Shown piece by piece: positions 25,564-34,764 of a stretch of 39,417 nt of DNA (the first letter of the stretch is position 1; every line of letters begins with the position of its first letter). The stretch is from Cyanobium sp. (GTDB lineage Bacteria > Cyanobacteriota > Cyanobacteriia > PCC-6307 > Cyanobiaceae). The stretch spans positions 58,256 to 97,672 of the forward strand of contig BJHE01000002.1 of the NCBI GenBank assembly GCA_014191755.1. The letters are read 5' to 3'. Both the position numbers and the translations under genes were made by a program. Under the pieces are notes generated by a model, which was given only the letters and a program-made list of their open reading frames with translations, was not told the DNA's origin and did not search any database.

Positions 25564-25668
25564 GGCTCAAGGACCGTTTCAAGCGGAAACTAGCACCGTG
25601 ATTCAGCCCCCCCCTCTTCGGGGCGGCCCACTCTTCACACCCGTCAACAAAGAGCGTCCAACCCACCC

Positions 25669-27084
25669 TCAGCCTGCGGCCACCGGGAAGAACACCGTGA
25701 GGCTCGAGTCGCCCCGTTCGGTGAGGCGCCCACCGAGCCGGTGGAATAGTTGCTGGGTGGCCTGGTGGCTGAGTTGCAGGCTGCCGGTGCCGGGATTCCA
25801 GCTCAGCACCGGACCCACCAGGTCGCCCGGACCGGTGGCGCCGTCGGATCGTTCCCCCTGGGCGCGCCGTGCCGGGCTGCTGCTGCTGAGCTGGAGCTTC
25901 AGGCGGGAGCCGGCAGGCTGAAGGCTCACCAGCACATGGCTGCCGCTGGCCAGGCTGCGGCTGAAGCGGTCAATCAGGCCGCCGAGCATGGTCTCCAGCC
26001 GGGTCGGGTCACTGAGCACCGGCGGCAGGTCGGGATCGATCGCCAGGGTGAGGGCCAGATCGCGGCGGGCCAGCTGGCGTTGCCAAAGGGCTTCGAGCTG
26101 CAGCAGCAACTGGCTCAGGTCGGTGCGGGCTAATTCGGTGGCGCTCAGGGGCCGACCCCATTCCGGTTGCCGCTGCAGCTCCGCCGCCAGGAAGATCAGC
26201 CCGAAGCGATCGATCTGCTCACTGCATTCGCCATCGATTTGTTCCAGCCGCTGGCGCACCACCGGCGAGAGTTCCCGGCGGCGCAGCAGGGAACGGATCA
26301 GGGTGCGGATGGTGGCCAGGGGGGTGCGCACTTCATGGGTGAGGGCCTCCAGCAGCGCGAGTTCGGCCTGGGCGGCCGCCTCCAGACCGACCTCGGCCCG
26401 ATCCTCGCCTTCAGCCTCGGGGCCTCGCCCCGCCCCATCCGGAGCCCGCACCAGCGGCTGGAGGGTCACGCTCGGCGCCATGGCGGCCAGGCGTTCCGAC
26501 AGCCTCGGCCAGAACCGCATCGCCAGATCTGGGTCGTGGTGAAGCGGGCCAAGCTCCCGCAGGCTGGTGCGCAGCCGCCGCGCCTGGACCGGCGCGTCCT
26601 CCTGGAGGCGCCGGTCCAGCAGCTGCAGGGCGGACGAGAGGGCGGGGGCATCGAAGCGCACGAGCAGCCGGCGAGCTCCCGCCTCCCCCTCGATCGCCAG
26701 GGCCACCTGCACCGCAGGAGTGATCACGATCAGCAGGGGATCGGTGCCGTCCTCGTCCCGCAGGGCGAGCCGCTGCAGGCCCGGCAGGGAGCCATGATCC
26801 TTCGCGGCGGCCCCCCCCGGCAGCAGGGGCGGGGTGGGCAGCAGGGTGCCGATCTGCTTGGGCGTCCAGACCCAGCCCCGCAGGCCCTGCAGCAGCTCCG
26901 GCGCGTAGAGGGCTGGCAGGGGGGCGGCCAGCCAGAGCCCCCGGGGGGGATCCGACCCGGCCAACAGGTCGTCCTGGAGAGTGGCCAGAGCCGCCCACCA
27001 CTGGCGCCGCACGCTGTCGTCGTCGGATCGGCCGGGTGGCATCCCCTGGCTGAGCTCGCGGCGTAGGTCGCTGAAGATCACCAT
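25669..27084 (-). CDS. Sensor histidine kinase-like protein with degenerate ATP-binding domain
   Basis: 471 residues. Residues about 1-235 form a non-membrane N-terminal region of cyanobacterial type. A HisKA dimerisation domain follows, with the phospho-acceptor motif EALTHEVRTPLATIRTLIRS (His250). The C-terminal part (about 350-471) should be a HATPase_c domain, but the N-box Asn is replaced in ETMLGGLIDRFSRSL, no DxGxG box is visible, and only the last strand region (QLFHRLGGRLTERGDSSLTVFFP) resembles the family. It may therefore accept phosphate or scaffold a complex rather than autophosphorylate. No response regulator gene is adjacent. Its place directly upstream of psaD on the same strand hints at a photosynthesis-linked regulator, which is inference. 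Confidence 0.85.
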   Translation of the reverse strand: MVIFSDLRRELSQGMPPGRSDDDSVRRQWWAALATLQDDLLAGSDPPRGLWLAAPLPALYAPELLQGLRGWVWTPKQIGTLLPTPPLLPGGAAAKDHGSLPGLQRLALRDEDGTDPLLIVITPAVQVALAIEGEAGARRLLVRFDAPALSSALQLLDRRLQEDAPVQARRLRTSLRELGPLHHDPDLAMRFWPRLSERLAAMAPSVTLQPLVRAPDGAGRGPEAEGEDRAEVGLEAAAQAELALLEALTHEVRTPLATIRTLIRSLLRRRELSPVVRQRLEQIDGECSEQIDRFGLIFLAAELQRQPEWGRPLSATELARTDLSQLLLQLEALWQRQLARRDLALTLAIDPDLPPVLSDPTRLETMLGGLIDRFSRSLASGSHVLVSLQPAGSRLKLQLSSSSPARRAQGERSDGATGPGDLVGPVLSWNPGTGSLQLSHQATQQLFHRLGGRLTERGDSSLTVFFPVAAG

Positions 27085-27181
27085 CGGATCGCCCTCGGGG
27101 ATGGGATGGGCTTGGCCATCGCGATCGCCTCCCGGGGTGGACCGGAGGGCCCGAGGGAGGGGACTGCCGCTGGAGTGGCTA

Positions 27182-28468
27182 TCACCAGCGGCGGCGGCTG
27201 CTGCTGCTGGTGCTGCGGCTGCGACGTCGCACCGAGGCGCAGAGGCCTAGTGAGAAGTAATTCACCAGCATTGCTGAACGGCCGTAACTCACCCAGGGCA
27301 GGGGGATGCCGGTGACCGGACCGAGGCCGATGGTCATGAAGATGTTCACCACGACCTGGAACATCAGCATGGCGCCGATGCCCACCACCAGCAGCGCCTC
27401 CACATCGGTGCGGGCTTGGCTGGCGATCTGCAGCAGGCGCCAGCAGAGCAGGGCATAGGCCAGCACCACCAGGGTGGAGCCCACAAAACCGGTTTCCTCC
27501 CCCAGGGCACTGAAGATGAAATCGGTGTGCTGCTCAGGGATGAAGCGCAGCAGGGTGAGGTGGCCATGCATCAGGCCCGTGCCCCAGAGGCCCCCTGAGC
27601 CGATGCCCACCTTGCTCTGCAATAGGTGATAGCCACCCCCGAGGGGATCCTTGGAGGGATCCAGGAAGAGCACCAGCCGGTCCCGCTGGTATTCCCTCAG
27701 ACCGTGCATCCAGAGGTAGGGGGTGATCAGGGCGAAGAGGCCCTGCACCGCCAGCACCACCGCCAGACCCACGCGCTTCCAGGGGAGGGAGGTCCAGGCC
27801 AGCCAGCCCATCAGGGGAATCCACACGATCAGCAGCAGGGGCTGAACGCCCGCCACAATCGCGGCCACCAGCGGTGACAGCAGCAGCACCAGCCAGGTCA
27901 GGGGCAGCCCGGCCCAGAAGAGCATCACCAGCAGCACCGCCCCGAACACCAGGGAGGTCCCCAGGTCGGGCTGGATGAACACCAGGCCCCAGGGCAGGGC
28001 GATCAGGCCGATCGGCCGCACCAGATCCACCGGCCGCTCCACCGGGAAACGGGAGAGCACCCCCGCCAGCAGCAAGATCGCGGCCAGCTTCGCGAACTCT
28101 GAGGGTTGCACGTGGAAGCCAGCGATGCTGATCCAGCGCTGGGCCCCCAGGGCGGAGGTGCCCACGAAGCGCACCGCCACCAGGCTCAGGATCGTGAGCC
28201 CGTAGAGGGGCCATTGCCACGACTGCACCCGCTCCAGCGGTATTAGCGCCACGGCCAGGGCCAGGCCGGTGCCCACCGCGGCGATGAGCCAGTGCTGGTA
28301 CCAGTCGGCGTAGTCGGCCTGGCGCTGGGTGCTGGCGATCAGGATGCCAGCCAGCGCGGTGAGGAACAGCGGGATTCCCCAGAGCACCAGGTCGATTTCC
28401 GCGAAGGGGGAGCGGCGTGGCCTGCCCCGCCCGGGGCCGGCGCCGCGGCGGGACCCGAGGTTCGTCAC
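27182..28468 (-). CDS. rodA: Rod-shape peptidoglycan glycosyltransferase RodA (SEDS family)
   Basis: RodA polymerises glycan strands from lipid II during cell elongation, working with a class B penicillin-binding protein. The 428-residue protein has about ten membrane segments and SEDS hallmarks: GAQRWISIAGFHVQPSEFAK, FIQPDLGTSLVF with the catalytic-loop Asp, GSGGLWGTGLMHG, LLRFIPEQHTDFIFSALGEE, and FMTIGLGPVTGIPLPWVSYG near the end. I start at the GTG at 28468 (VTNLGSRRGAG), 4 bases after the mrp stop; the longer frame would overlap mrp. The extreme C-terminus is unusually rich in Arg and Ser. The kinase-like gene follows 97 bases later. Confidence 0.94.
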   Translation of the reverse strand: MTNLGSRRGAGPGRGRPRRSPFAEIDLVLWGIPLFLTALAGILIASTQRQADYADWYQHWLIAAVGTGLALAVALIPLERVQSWQWPLYGLTILSLVAVRFVGTSALGAQRWISIAGFHVQPSEFAKLAAILLLAGVLSRFPVERPVDLVRPIGLIALPWGLVFIQPDLGTSLVFGAVLLVMLFWAGLPLTWLVLLLSPLVAAIVAGVQPLLLIVWIPLMGWLAWTSLPWKRVGLAVVLAVQGLFALITPYLWMHGLREYQRDRLVLFLDPSKDPLGGGYHLLQSKVGIGSGGLWGTGLMHGHLTLLRFIPEQHTDFIFSALGEETGFVGSTLVVLAYALLCWRLLQIASQARTDVEALLVVGIGAMLMFQVVVNIFMTIGLGPVTGIPLPWVSYGRSAMLVNYFSLGLCASVRRRSRSTSSSSRRRW

Positions 28469-28472
28469 CGGC

Positions 28473-29639
28473 TCAGGCGGGGGTCGCTGGAGCGACGCAA
28501 TGCCCGGCCAGTACGGCCGCCAAGGCGCTAAGGGCAAGGGCACTGGCGGATTCGGGTGCCGCCAGTACTACAGGCAGCCCCCGGTCCCCGCCTTCCTGCA
28601 CGCCCATTTCGAGGGGCAGTTCGGCGAGCAGCGGTACCCCGGCCTCATCGGCCAGCTGCCGGCCGCCGCCGCTGCCGAAGATGGCGTAGCGCCGATCCGG
28701 CAGATCGGGCGGCACGAAGGCGCTCATGTTCTCCACCACGCCGAGCACGTTCACGCCCATCTGGAGGAACATCGCCAGGCCGCGGCGGGCATCCTGCAGC
28801 GAAACCTGCTGGGGCGTGGTGACGATCACCACCCCGGCCATCGGCACCGCCTGGGCCACCGTGAGCTGGGCATCACCGGTGCCGGGAGGCAGGTCCACCA
28901 CCAGCACATCCCGCTCGCCCCAGGCCACCTGATACAGAAACTGGCGGATGATGCCGTTGAGCATCGGTCCCCTCCAGATCACGGGCTGGTTCTCTTGGAT
29001 CAGCAGCCCCATCGACACCATCGCGATGCCGCAGGTTTCGATCGGCACCAGGATCTGTTCGCCCTCGGGGCCCGTGTGCACCTCAGGGGTGCGGTCGGCC
29101 ACCCCCAGCATCGTCGGAGCGTTCGGGCCGTAAATGTCCGCATCGAGCAGGCCCACCTTCAGGCCGGAGGCCGCCAAGGCGCAGGCCAGGTTCACCGCCA
29201 CGGTGCTCTTGCCCACACCGCCTTTGCCGCTGCTCACGGCGATCACCTGGCACACCCCCGGAATACTCTGGCGCGCTGGCGGCTGGCCATGGCCCCCGGC
29301 TCCATGGCCGGCTCCACCGATCGGGGCGGAGGCAGGGGGCGAGCCGGCCGGAGTGCCTTCGGACTGGGCCAGTTCGATCTGCACATCTTGGATTCCGGCC
29401 ACCGCCAGTAGGGCCTGGCGGGCTTCGGCCGCGATGCGGTCACGCTGGCTGGCAGCGAAACCAGGCAGGGCCAGTTCGAAGACGGCCCTGGACTCCTGGC
29501 GCCGCAGCCTCCGGATCCAGCCGAGCTCTAGCAGGCTGCGTCCACTGCCGGCATCCCGCAGCTGGCCGAGCGCCGCGCCGAGGGAATCGACTGCCTGGGA
29601 GGGGGTCTGGGGATCGGAAGCCTGGTCTGGGGTGGCCAT
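28473..29639 (-). CDS. mrp: Mrp/ApbC-type iron-sulfur cluster carrier ATPase
   Basis: 388 residues. An N-terminal MIP18/DUF59-like domain (about 15-95, WIRRLRRQESRAVFELALPG) is joined by a Gly/His/Ala-rich linker to a ParA/MinD-like ATPase. Walker A is AVSSGKGGVGKSTVAVNLA, then LLDADIYGPNAPTMLG, VDLPPGTGDAQLT and VTTPQQVSLQDARRG follow. Mrp/ApbC proteins bind and hand over Fe-S clusters to apoproteins; photosystem I and other photosynthetic proteins are large Fe-S consumers. The CxxC cluster motif near the C-terminus of many homologues is not evident here; ENMSAFVPPDLPDR stands where others have Cys residues. I start at the ATG at 29639. The rodA GTG lies 2 bases after the stop. Confidence 0.92.
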   Translation of the reverse strand: MATPDQASDPQTPSQAVDSLGAALGQLRDAGSGRSLLELGWIRRLRRQESRAVFELALPGFAASQRDRIAAEARQALLAVAGIQDVQIELAQSEGTPAGSPPASAPIGGAGHGAGGHGQPPARQSIPGVCQVIAVSSGKGGVGKSTVAVNLACALAASGLKVGLLDADIYGPNAPTMLGVADRTPEVHTGPEGEQILVPIETCGIAMVSMGLLIQENQPVIWRGPMLNGIIRQFLYQVAWGERDVLVVDLPPGTGDAQLTVAQAVPMAGVVIVTTPQQVSLQDARRGLAMFLQMGVNVLGVVENMSAFVPPDLPDRRYAIFGSGGGRQLADEAGVPLLAELPLEMGVQEGGDRGLPVVLAAPESASALALSALAAVLAGHCVAPATPA

Positions 29640-29784
29640 CCGCTGCTCGGACTCCTCGTGAAAGGCGGATCCTAGGAGCCCCGCTCCCGCTCCCCCATGA
29701 CAGACGCTCTCGAAGCCTTGTGCGGGGGGCCGGCGGACTGAAAGGGTGGGGGGATGTTCTGCGCCTCCGAGGGCGCACCACTGG

Positions 29785-30834
29785 ATGACCACGCCCGTTG
29801 CGCCGCTGCTGAGTTCGCCTCCCGTCGATTCGCGCAGCCGGGCCCGGACCCTGCTGATGGGCCTCCAGGATTCGATCTGCTCCTCTTTGGCGGCTTTTGA
29901 TGGTGAAGGCCAGTTCCAGGAGGAGAGCTGGGTGCGGCCAGAGGGTGGCGGCGGTCGCTCTCGGGTGATGAAGGCCGGCCGGATCTTCGAGCAGGGCGGC
30001 GTGAACTTCTCCGAGGTGGAGGGGGACCGTCTGCCGCCTTCGATCCTCAGCCAGCGGCCCGAGGCGGAGGGCCAGCGCTGGTTCGCCACCGGCACCTCGA
30101 TGGTGCTGCACCCCCGCAATCCCTATATCCCCACAGTGCACCTCAACTACCGCTACTTCGAAGCCGGGCCTGTGTGGTGGTTCGGCGGCGGCGCCGACCT
30201 CACCCCTTACTACCCCTTCCTGGAGGACGCGCAGCATTTCCACCGCACCCTCAAGGGCGCCTGCGACAGCGTGGATCCGGCTTACTACACAGTGTTCAAG
30301 CCCTGGTGCGATGAATACTTCTTCCTGAAGCACCGCGGTGAAACTCGTGGCGTGGGCGGCATCTTCTACGACTACCAGGATCCCGGTGGCGTGCTCTACA
30401 AGGGCTCCGATCCGGCCGGTCCGGCCGCTGCGGCTAGTGCCGCCGTCGGAATGGTGGAGCACGACTGGGAGAAGCTGTTCCAGCTGGCCGAAGCCTGCGG
30501 CAATGCCTTCCTGCCGAGCTATCTGCCGATCGCCGAGCGCCGGCAGGCCACCCCATGGGGGGAGCGGGAGAGAGACTTCCAGCTTTATCGCCGCGGCCGC
30601 TATGTGGAGTTCAACCTGGTGTTCGACCGCGGCACGATCTTCGGCCTCCAGACCAACGGCCGCACCGAATCGATCCTGATGTCCCTGCCGCCGCTGGTGC
30701 GCTGGGAGTACTCATACACCCCTGAAGCGGGTAGCCGCGAGGCCCTGCTCACCGAGGTGTTCACCCGGCCCCAGAACTGGCTCGACGATGGGGCCCTGCA
30801 GAACCGGTGCGCGCCCCACCAGGCCGTGGGGTGA
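29785..30834 (+). CDS. hemF: Oxygen-dependent coproporphyrinogen III oxidase
   Basis: HemF oxidatively decarboxylates two propionates of coproporphyrinogen III with O2 on the route to haem and chlorophyll. The 349-residue protein contains [10 protein letters not shown], the family signature [47 protein letters not shown] and [12 protein letters not shown] with the substrate-binding Arg. It is full length. The ATG at 29785 ([10 protein letters not shown]) is more likely than the one at 29746. It is divergent from mrp with 145 bases between them, which should hold both promoters. Confidence 0.96.
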   Translation: MTTPVAPLLSSPPVDSRSRARTLLMGLQDSICSSLAAFDGEGQFQEESWVRPEGGGGRSRVMKAGRIFEQGGVNFSEVEGDRLPPSILSQRPEAEGQRWFATGTSMVLHPRNPYIPTVHLNYRYFEAGPVWWFGGGADLTPYYPFLEDAQHFHRTLKGACDSVDPAYYTVFKPWCDEYFFLKHRGETRGVGGIFYDYQDPGGVLYKGSDPAGPAAAASAAVGMVEHDWEKLFQLAEACGNAFLPSYLPIAERRQATPWGERERDFQLYRRGRYVEFNLVFDRGTIFGLQTNGRTESILMSLPPLVRWEYSYTPEAGSREALLTEVFTRPQNWLDDGALQNRCAPHQAVG

Positions 30835-30882
30835 GCCCACCAGATCAGGCTTCGCACTGGCAGGCTGCCCCAACTGCCCCGA

Positions 30883-31776
30883 TCAGGGGCCAGCGACCAC
30901 GGGGGGCTGCGGAGGCGGGAGAGCCGGTGACAGCCCAGTGGTGGTGCCGCTTCCGGGCGTGGAGATGCCCCTCTGGATCGCATACACCACCCGCTGGGCG
31001 ATGTACTGGATCGTGCGCTTCCGGGTGCGTGGGTCCCGCAGGGAGGCCTCCAGGGGGCCTTCCAGCTTGCCCACCTCCAGGAGGCCGATGCCCCGCTTGG
31101 GCCCGCCGAGCTGATCGCGGAAGTTCATCGGGAAGCTGCCGAATTCCTGGGCAAGGCTTTCATCGATCGTGCTGAACTGACGGTGCAGGGGGGGGATCAG
31201 GCCCGATCCCACCCCGGCGCTGCCATACGCATCAAAGTGAATCTCCAGGGCGTAGCCCCCGGCGGCGGCGTGCTCCCGCCCCACACTCCAGTTGGTGCCG
31301 GGCTCGTCGCCGCTGAGCATGGTGCGCACCGGCGGAATATGGAAGTTGATGTTGAGGCCCCGCTGCCGGCCCAGCACCGCCACGGCGTGGGCCACCTGGA
31401 GGCACCAGTAGTGTTCATCGCTGATGCCGGGCCGCATCGGTGCGGCACCGTAGAGCCCCACGGCCTCACCACTGGTGCCCGATCCCCCAATCCCCTGGGC
31501 GTCGGCATGGCCGGCCAGCATCAGGATCGGGATGGCCGGGCTGACGCCGCGGGTACCGACCCAGTCCTTGGGAAGCGGCGAACGGGGCCCGAGCAGGGGA
31601 TCCACCGCTGGAGCTGCGGCGGAGCCCCTCAGGCTGGAGAGGGTATGGGCTTCCACGGCGCCGGGCAGCGGCAACACCAGAGCCGCCAGGCTCAGCAGCG
31701 CCGTGGCCAGCTGGGGAACCGGTGGACGCCGTTCCGTGGGGCGGGGCTGGAGCGCAAACATCGGCCTGGAGAGCAA
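30883..31776 (-). CDS. Secreted N-acetylmuramoyl-L-alanine amidase-like protein
   Basis: 297 residues with a signal-peptide-like N-terminus (basic start, hydrophobic LATALLSLAALVLPLPGAVEA, likely cleaved after Ala43). The mature part has the zinc-amidase layout of the Amidase_3 fold: His90 in LAGHADAQG, Glu121 in GISDEHYW, His180 in ALEIHFDAYG, and the catalytic Glu234 in GLLEVGKLEG. The protein probably cuts the amide between N-acetylmuramic acid and the stem peptide in the periplasm. It is a divergent, cyanobacteria-type member, so the exact bond is inferred. The tail is Pro-rich. The CCB-like gene lies 68 bases upstream on the same strand; hemF converges on it. Confidence 0.75.
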   Translation of the reverse strand: MLSRPMFALQPRPTERRPPVPQLATALLSLAALVLPLPGAVEAHTLSSLRGSAAAPAVDPLLGPRSPLPKDWVGTRGVSPAIPILMLAGHADAQGIGGSGTSGEAVGLYGAAPMRPGISDEHYWCLQVAHAVAVLGRQRGLNINFHIPPVRTMLSGDEPGTNWSVGREHAAAGGYALEIHFDAYGSAGVGSGLIPPLHRQFSTIDESLAQEFGSFPMNFRDQLGGPKRGIGLLEVGKLEGPLEASLRDPRTRKRTIQYIAQRVVYAIQRGISTPGSGTTTGLSPALPPPQPPVVAGP

Positions 31777-31844
31777 GGGAACGAAGGAGCGGACCGGAAG
31801 GAAGAGGGCCGCGGCCGCCAGGCGGCGCGGGTCGCGATCGGGCG

Positions 31845-32423
31845 CTAAATCGGCGAGGACAGCAGGCGGCCATCGCTGGCGAGCTGCAGAGTTGGGCCGA
31901 GCTCGGTTTCGATGGCGATCAGTTCGTCGCGGTGGGCCCGCAGCCGCAGGGTGCTGCCCTGGTTGGTGTCGGCTTCGATCAGTCGCAGTTCAAAGGTTTC
32001 GGCCCGCTCGGCCCGGCGACGGTAGATGAGACCCGCCGCCGGGCCCAGGAGCGCCAGCAACAGGGGCCACCAACCGAGTTGGGGGAGCACCTGACGGATC
32101 ACCAGGCCCAGGCAGGCGGCCCCCACGCTGCCGAGCAGCGAGAGCAGCAGGGCCAGAGGTGTGCTGGCGCCCACCTCACCGCGGAAGCGGAGCAGATTGA
32201 TGGCGGGATCACCGGTTTCGGTGCGCCAGCCCCGCTCGGTGAGCCAGCCGCTCAGCCCCTCGAGCACCTCGAGGGCAGGGCGGGGCGAGTGAACCTCCAC
32301 CACGGTGGTGCGGTCCTTGCTGGCGGCCCGCAAGAAAAACACCAGGCCCACCGCCATCAGCAGGGTGAGCAGCAGGGTGGAAGCCAGCGTGGGCATCAGG
32401 GCCTGGCGACGAGTTGACAGCAT
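31845..32423 (-). CDS. Probable cofactor assembly of complex C subunit B (CCB, DUF2930) membrane protein
   Basis: 192 residues with an N-terminal membrane helix (LMPTLASTLLLTLLMAVGLV then FFLRAA), a soluble loop (about 38-85) and two further helices (about 88-110 and 116-130), then a soluble C-terminus. The GWRTETGDPAINLLRFRGEV loop followed by paired helices and YRRRAERAETFELRL fits the DUF2930 family related to plastid CCB2/CCB4. These help attach the single-thioether haem c_i to cytochrome b6 of the b6f complex on the negative side of the thylakoid. Assignment is by overall pattern rather than an invariant catalytic motif. It is divergent from the RNase D gene, with 69 bases between them. 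Confidence 0.65.
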   Translation of the reverse strand: MLSTRRQALMPTLASTLLLTLLMAVGLVFFLRAASKDRTTVVEVHSPRPALEVLEGLSGWLTERGWRTETGDPAINLLRFRGEVGASTPLALLLSLLGSVGAACLGLVIRQVLPQLGWWPLLLALLGPAAGLIYRRRAERAETFELRLIEADTNQGSTLRLRAHRDELIAIETELGPTLQLASDGRLLSSPI

Positions 32424-32492
32424 TCTCCCCCATGCCCCCGGCCCATGTCTGGGGCACGATGAGCCCTTCCTTCCTCACCGGCGATCGTTGCC

Positions 32493-33155
32493 ATGACCCA
32501 GGCCCGCAGCGCCTCCGCCCCCACCGTGCCCCCGGCCCGGTTCGTGGTGTTCGACGGCGACCTCGATGCCGAATGGCAGGAGCTCCTCGGCGCCGCTAGC
32601 GCCTTGGCGATCGACACGGAGGCGATGGGTCTGATCCATGGACGCGATCGCCTCTGCCTCGTGCAGATCTGCGATGCCCACGACAACGTGTGCTGCATCC
32701 GCCTCGCTCGGGGCCAGCAGGGGGCGCCACGCCTCAAGGCCCTGCTTGAGAATCCAGCGATCGAAAAGGTGTTCCACTTCGCCCGTTTCGATGTGGCGGC
32801 CCTGGCCCAGAACCTGGGGATCGCCGTGGATCCCATTTTCTGCACCAAGATCGCCAGCCGCCTGGGGCGCACCTATGCGCCGCGTCACGGTCTGAAGGAG
32901 GTGGTGCAGGAGCTGGTGGGGGTGGAACTCGACAAGCAGGCCCAGAGTTCCGACTGGGGCATGGTGGAAGACCTCAGCGAGGTCCAGCTGGCCTACGCCG
33001 CCGGGGATGTGCGCTGGCTGTTGGCGGCCCGCGACCGACTCGAAAGGATGCTGCGCCGGGAGGACCGCTGGGACCTCGCCCGGCGCTGTTTCGGCTGCAT
33101 TCCCGTGTTTGCCGATCTCGATCGCCAGCGGTTCGGCTCGGTGTTTGAGCACTGA
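32493..33155 (+). CDS. DEDDy 3'-5' exonuclease (RNase D-like)
   Basis: 220 residues with the complete RNase D exonuclease core: Asp41 and Glu43 in AIDTEAMGL, Asp100 in VFHFARFDVAAL, and Tyr168/Asp172 in LAYAAGDVRWL. These bind two metal ions and cut RNA from the 3' end. The protein lacks the HRDC domains of full RNase D, as usual for cyanobacterial short forms, so it is probably a tRNA or small-RNA trimming enzyme. ATG at 32493. It converges on the small gene ending at 33170. Confidence 0.92.
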   Translation: MTQARSASAPTVPPARFVVFDGDLDAEWQELLGAASALAIDTEAMGLIHGRDRLCLVQICDAHDNVCCIRLARGQQGAPRLKALLENPAIEKVFHFARFDVAALAQNLGIAVDPIFCTKIASRLGRTYAPRHGLKEVVQELVGVELDKQAQSSDWGMVEDLSEVQLAYAAGDVRWLLAARDRLERMLRREDRWDLARRCFGCIPVFADLDRQRFGSVFEH

Positions 33156-33169
33156 GGCGGCGGAGGGTC

Positions 33170-33427
33170 TCAGTCCTCCAGCATGAAGTTCACGTCGTTG
33201 CCCACCGCTTCGAGCTGGGCGGTGAGAAAGGCACCGTTATCAACGCCAGCGGCGTTTGCCTCCTCCAGCATCTGCTCGGCGATGGCCTGACGGGAGGCGG
33301 TGTCCCGCATTCCTTCCTGGGCGGAGCGGACCTCCACCTTGCGGCGGGCGGCCGACTGGCTGATGCCCAGGCGGCTGGCCAGCCGTCCGCAGGCGGAGTT
33401 GTAGCTGCGCTCGGGAATGCCGGCCAT
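33170..33427 (-). CDS. Conserved hypothetical protein of picocyanobacteria (85 aa)
   Basis: 85 residues, soluble, mostly helical. Its N-terminal half (YNSACGRLASRLGISQSAAR then RKVEVRSAQEG) resembles a helix-turn-helix-like segment, and the C-terminal half is acidic (IAEQMLEEANAAGVDNGAFL). There are no Cys pairs or membrane segments. I recognise no family with known function. It is co-directional with the LpxB-related gene 51 bases upstream and could be co-transcribed with it. It could be a small DNA-binding or adaptor protein, which is only suggestive. Confidence 0.75.
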   Translation of the reverse strand: MAGIPERSYNSACGRLASRLGISQSAARRKVEVRSAQEGMRDTASRQAIAEQMLEEANAAGVDNGAFLTAQLEAVGNDVNFMLED

Positions 33428-33478
33428 CGGACGGGGTGGATCGGGGAGGTTCCCATCATCCCCCGCGGCATCGCGACC

Positions 33479-34720
33479 TCAGGCCGGATCGAGCAGCTGT
33501 TCGGCGATCGCCCGGGCGAGCCGCTCGCTGCCCCCGGCCGGGCCCATGCGGCGGCGCCCGATCCCACCCAGGCGCAGTCGTTCGGCCGGATCGGTGAGCA
33601 GCGCATGCAGCCGGGTCCGCAGGTCCCGGGCGTTGTGGCAGGGCAGCACAGCCCCCCCCAGCAGGCGGCTCTGGCGCCTGGCAAAGCCTGCCTTGAACTG
33701 GGGGCCGGGCCCCGGCAGGGAGAGGGCCGGCACCCCTAGGCCCACCAGCTGCTCGGTGGCTGTTCCGGCGGTGGCCAGTCCCAGCTCACCCCAGCCGGCC
33801 CAGCGGTTGAAGCAGCCAGGGCCCACCAGCAACTGCATCGCCCCGCGCCGCCAGGCCGCGGCGGCCCCGCTGCCGGCCGGCGGGGAGCCCGCAAGGAAGC
33901 CGGCGGCGCCCAGAAGAGGTGCCAGTTCGGCGGGGGCCGGCCTGGACCCGCACGCCAACAGCACGGTGATCGGATCCGGTCCGTTTGGAAGCCCTTCAAG
34001 CAGCCGAGCCAGGTTGCCGAGGGCCTCCGGAAGGCGGCTTCCCGGTAGCAGCAGCAGGCGCCGCTGGCCCTCCAGCCAGGCCGGCAGGGGGGCTGGATCG
34101 AAGCCATCCATCATTGGGTTGCCCGGGGCGAGGGCCGCCACGCCATGGCGCCGCAGGCCCCGGGCGGTGAGGCGGTCGCGCACGGCCACGAGCCGGCAGC
34201 GCGGCTGGCCCATCAAGGCCCATTCCCAGGGATCCCACTCGCTGCCCTTGAGGCGGTGATAGCCATCCGCCAGGGGTGAGGCCCCCCATCCGGTGGGCGC
34301 CGGGTCGGCCCAGGTGTGGTCGCTCTTGGGGGTGCCCACGAAGCCGTACGGCCCGCCACCGGCCCAGGCCAGCAGGAGGGGGAGCAGGTCCCCCACTGCC
34401 AGGATCGGATCACCGCGGCGGCCCCAGGCCCGCACGAGCTGCCATTGCTTCCAACTCAGCAGCGGCAGACCGGCCGCCAGATCACGCAGCAGGCCGGCCA
34501 GGCTCTGGTTGCTGAAGCCGCCGCTGGGCAGGTTGCGGCGCGGGCCGATGCGGCGGAGCAGTCCCCGGGACTCAGCCGTGCCATAGGTCTGACCTTCCCC
34601 CACCAGGGGTAACACCGCCACCGGGAGCCCTGGGCACAGGCGCTGCAGGGCCTCCACCAGCCGTAGGGCAATCACGTCTTCCCCGTGGCCGTTGCTCAGG
34701 ACCAGCAGGGGAGAGGGCAT
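33479..34720 (-). CDS. Lipid-A-disaccharide synthase-related protein (LpxB-like glycosyltransferase)
   Basis: 413 residues of the LpxB-related family found in cyanobacteria (TIGR03492 type). The N-terminus LLVLSNGHGEDVIALRLVEA is its hallmark, followed by YGFVGTPKSDHTW, LAPGNPMMDGFDP, LLLLPGSRLPEALGNLARLL and the C-terminal TAGTATEQLVGLGVPALSLP, which in GT-B enzymes contacts the nucleotide sugar. The protein is probably a glycosyltransferase acting on a lipid or glycan at the membrane, but these proteins are distinct from true LpxB and the substrate is unknown. No other lipid A genes are nearby. ATG at 34720, 44 bases from the divergent tRNA-Cys. Confidence 0.88.
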   Translation of the reverse strand: MPSPLLVLSNGHGEDVIALRLVEALQRLCPGLPVAVLPLVGEGQTYGTAESRGLLRRIGPRRNLPSGGFSNQSLAGLLRDLAAGLPLLSWKQWQLVRAWGRRGDPILAVGDLLPLLLAWAGGGPYGFVGTPKSDHTWADPAPTGWGASPLADGYHRLKGSEWDPWEWALMGQPRCRLVAVRDRLTARGLRRHGVAALAPGNPMMDGFDPAPLPAWLEGQRRLLLLPGSRLPEALGNLARLLEGLPNGPDPITVLLACGSRPAPAELAPLLGAAGFLAGSPPAGSGAAAAWRRGAMQLLVGPGCFNRWAGWGELGLATAGTATEQLVGLGVPALSLPGPGPQFKAGFARRQSRLLGGAVLPCHNARDLRTRLHALLTDPAERLRLGGIGRRRMGPAGGSERLARAIAEQLLDPA

Positions 34721-34764
34721 GCCATGGCTGATACGATCCGATTCGGGGAGTTTGCTCCTCGGCC

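Noticed and set aside
12235..33511. HIP1 octamers GCGATCGC (12235, 27121, 32644, 33504)
   Set aside because: Four copies in 39 kb of GC-rich DNA are only slightly above chance, so there is no clear enrichment as in HIP1-rich cyanobacteria.
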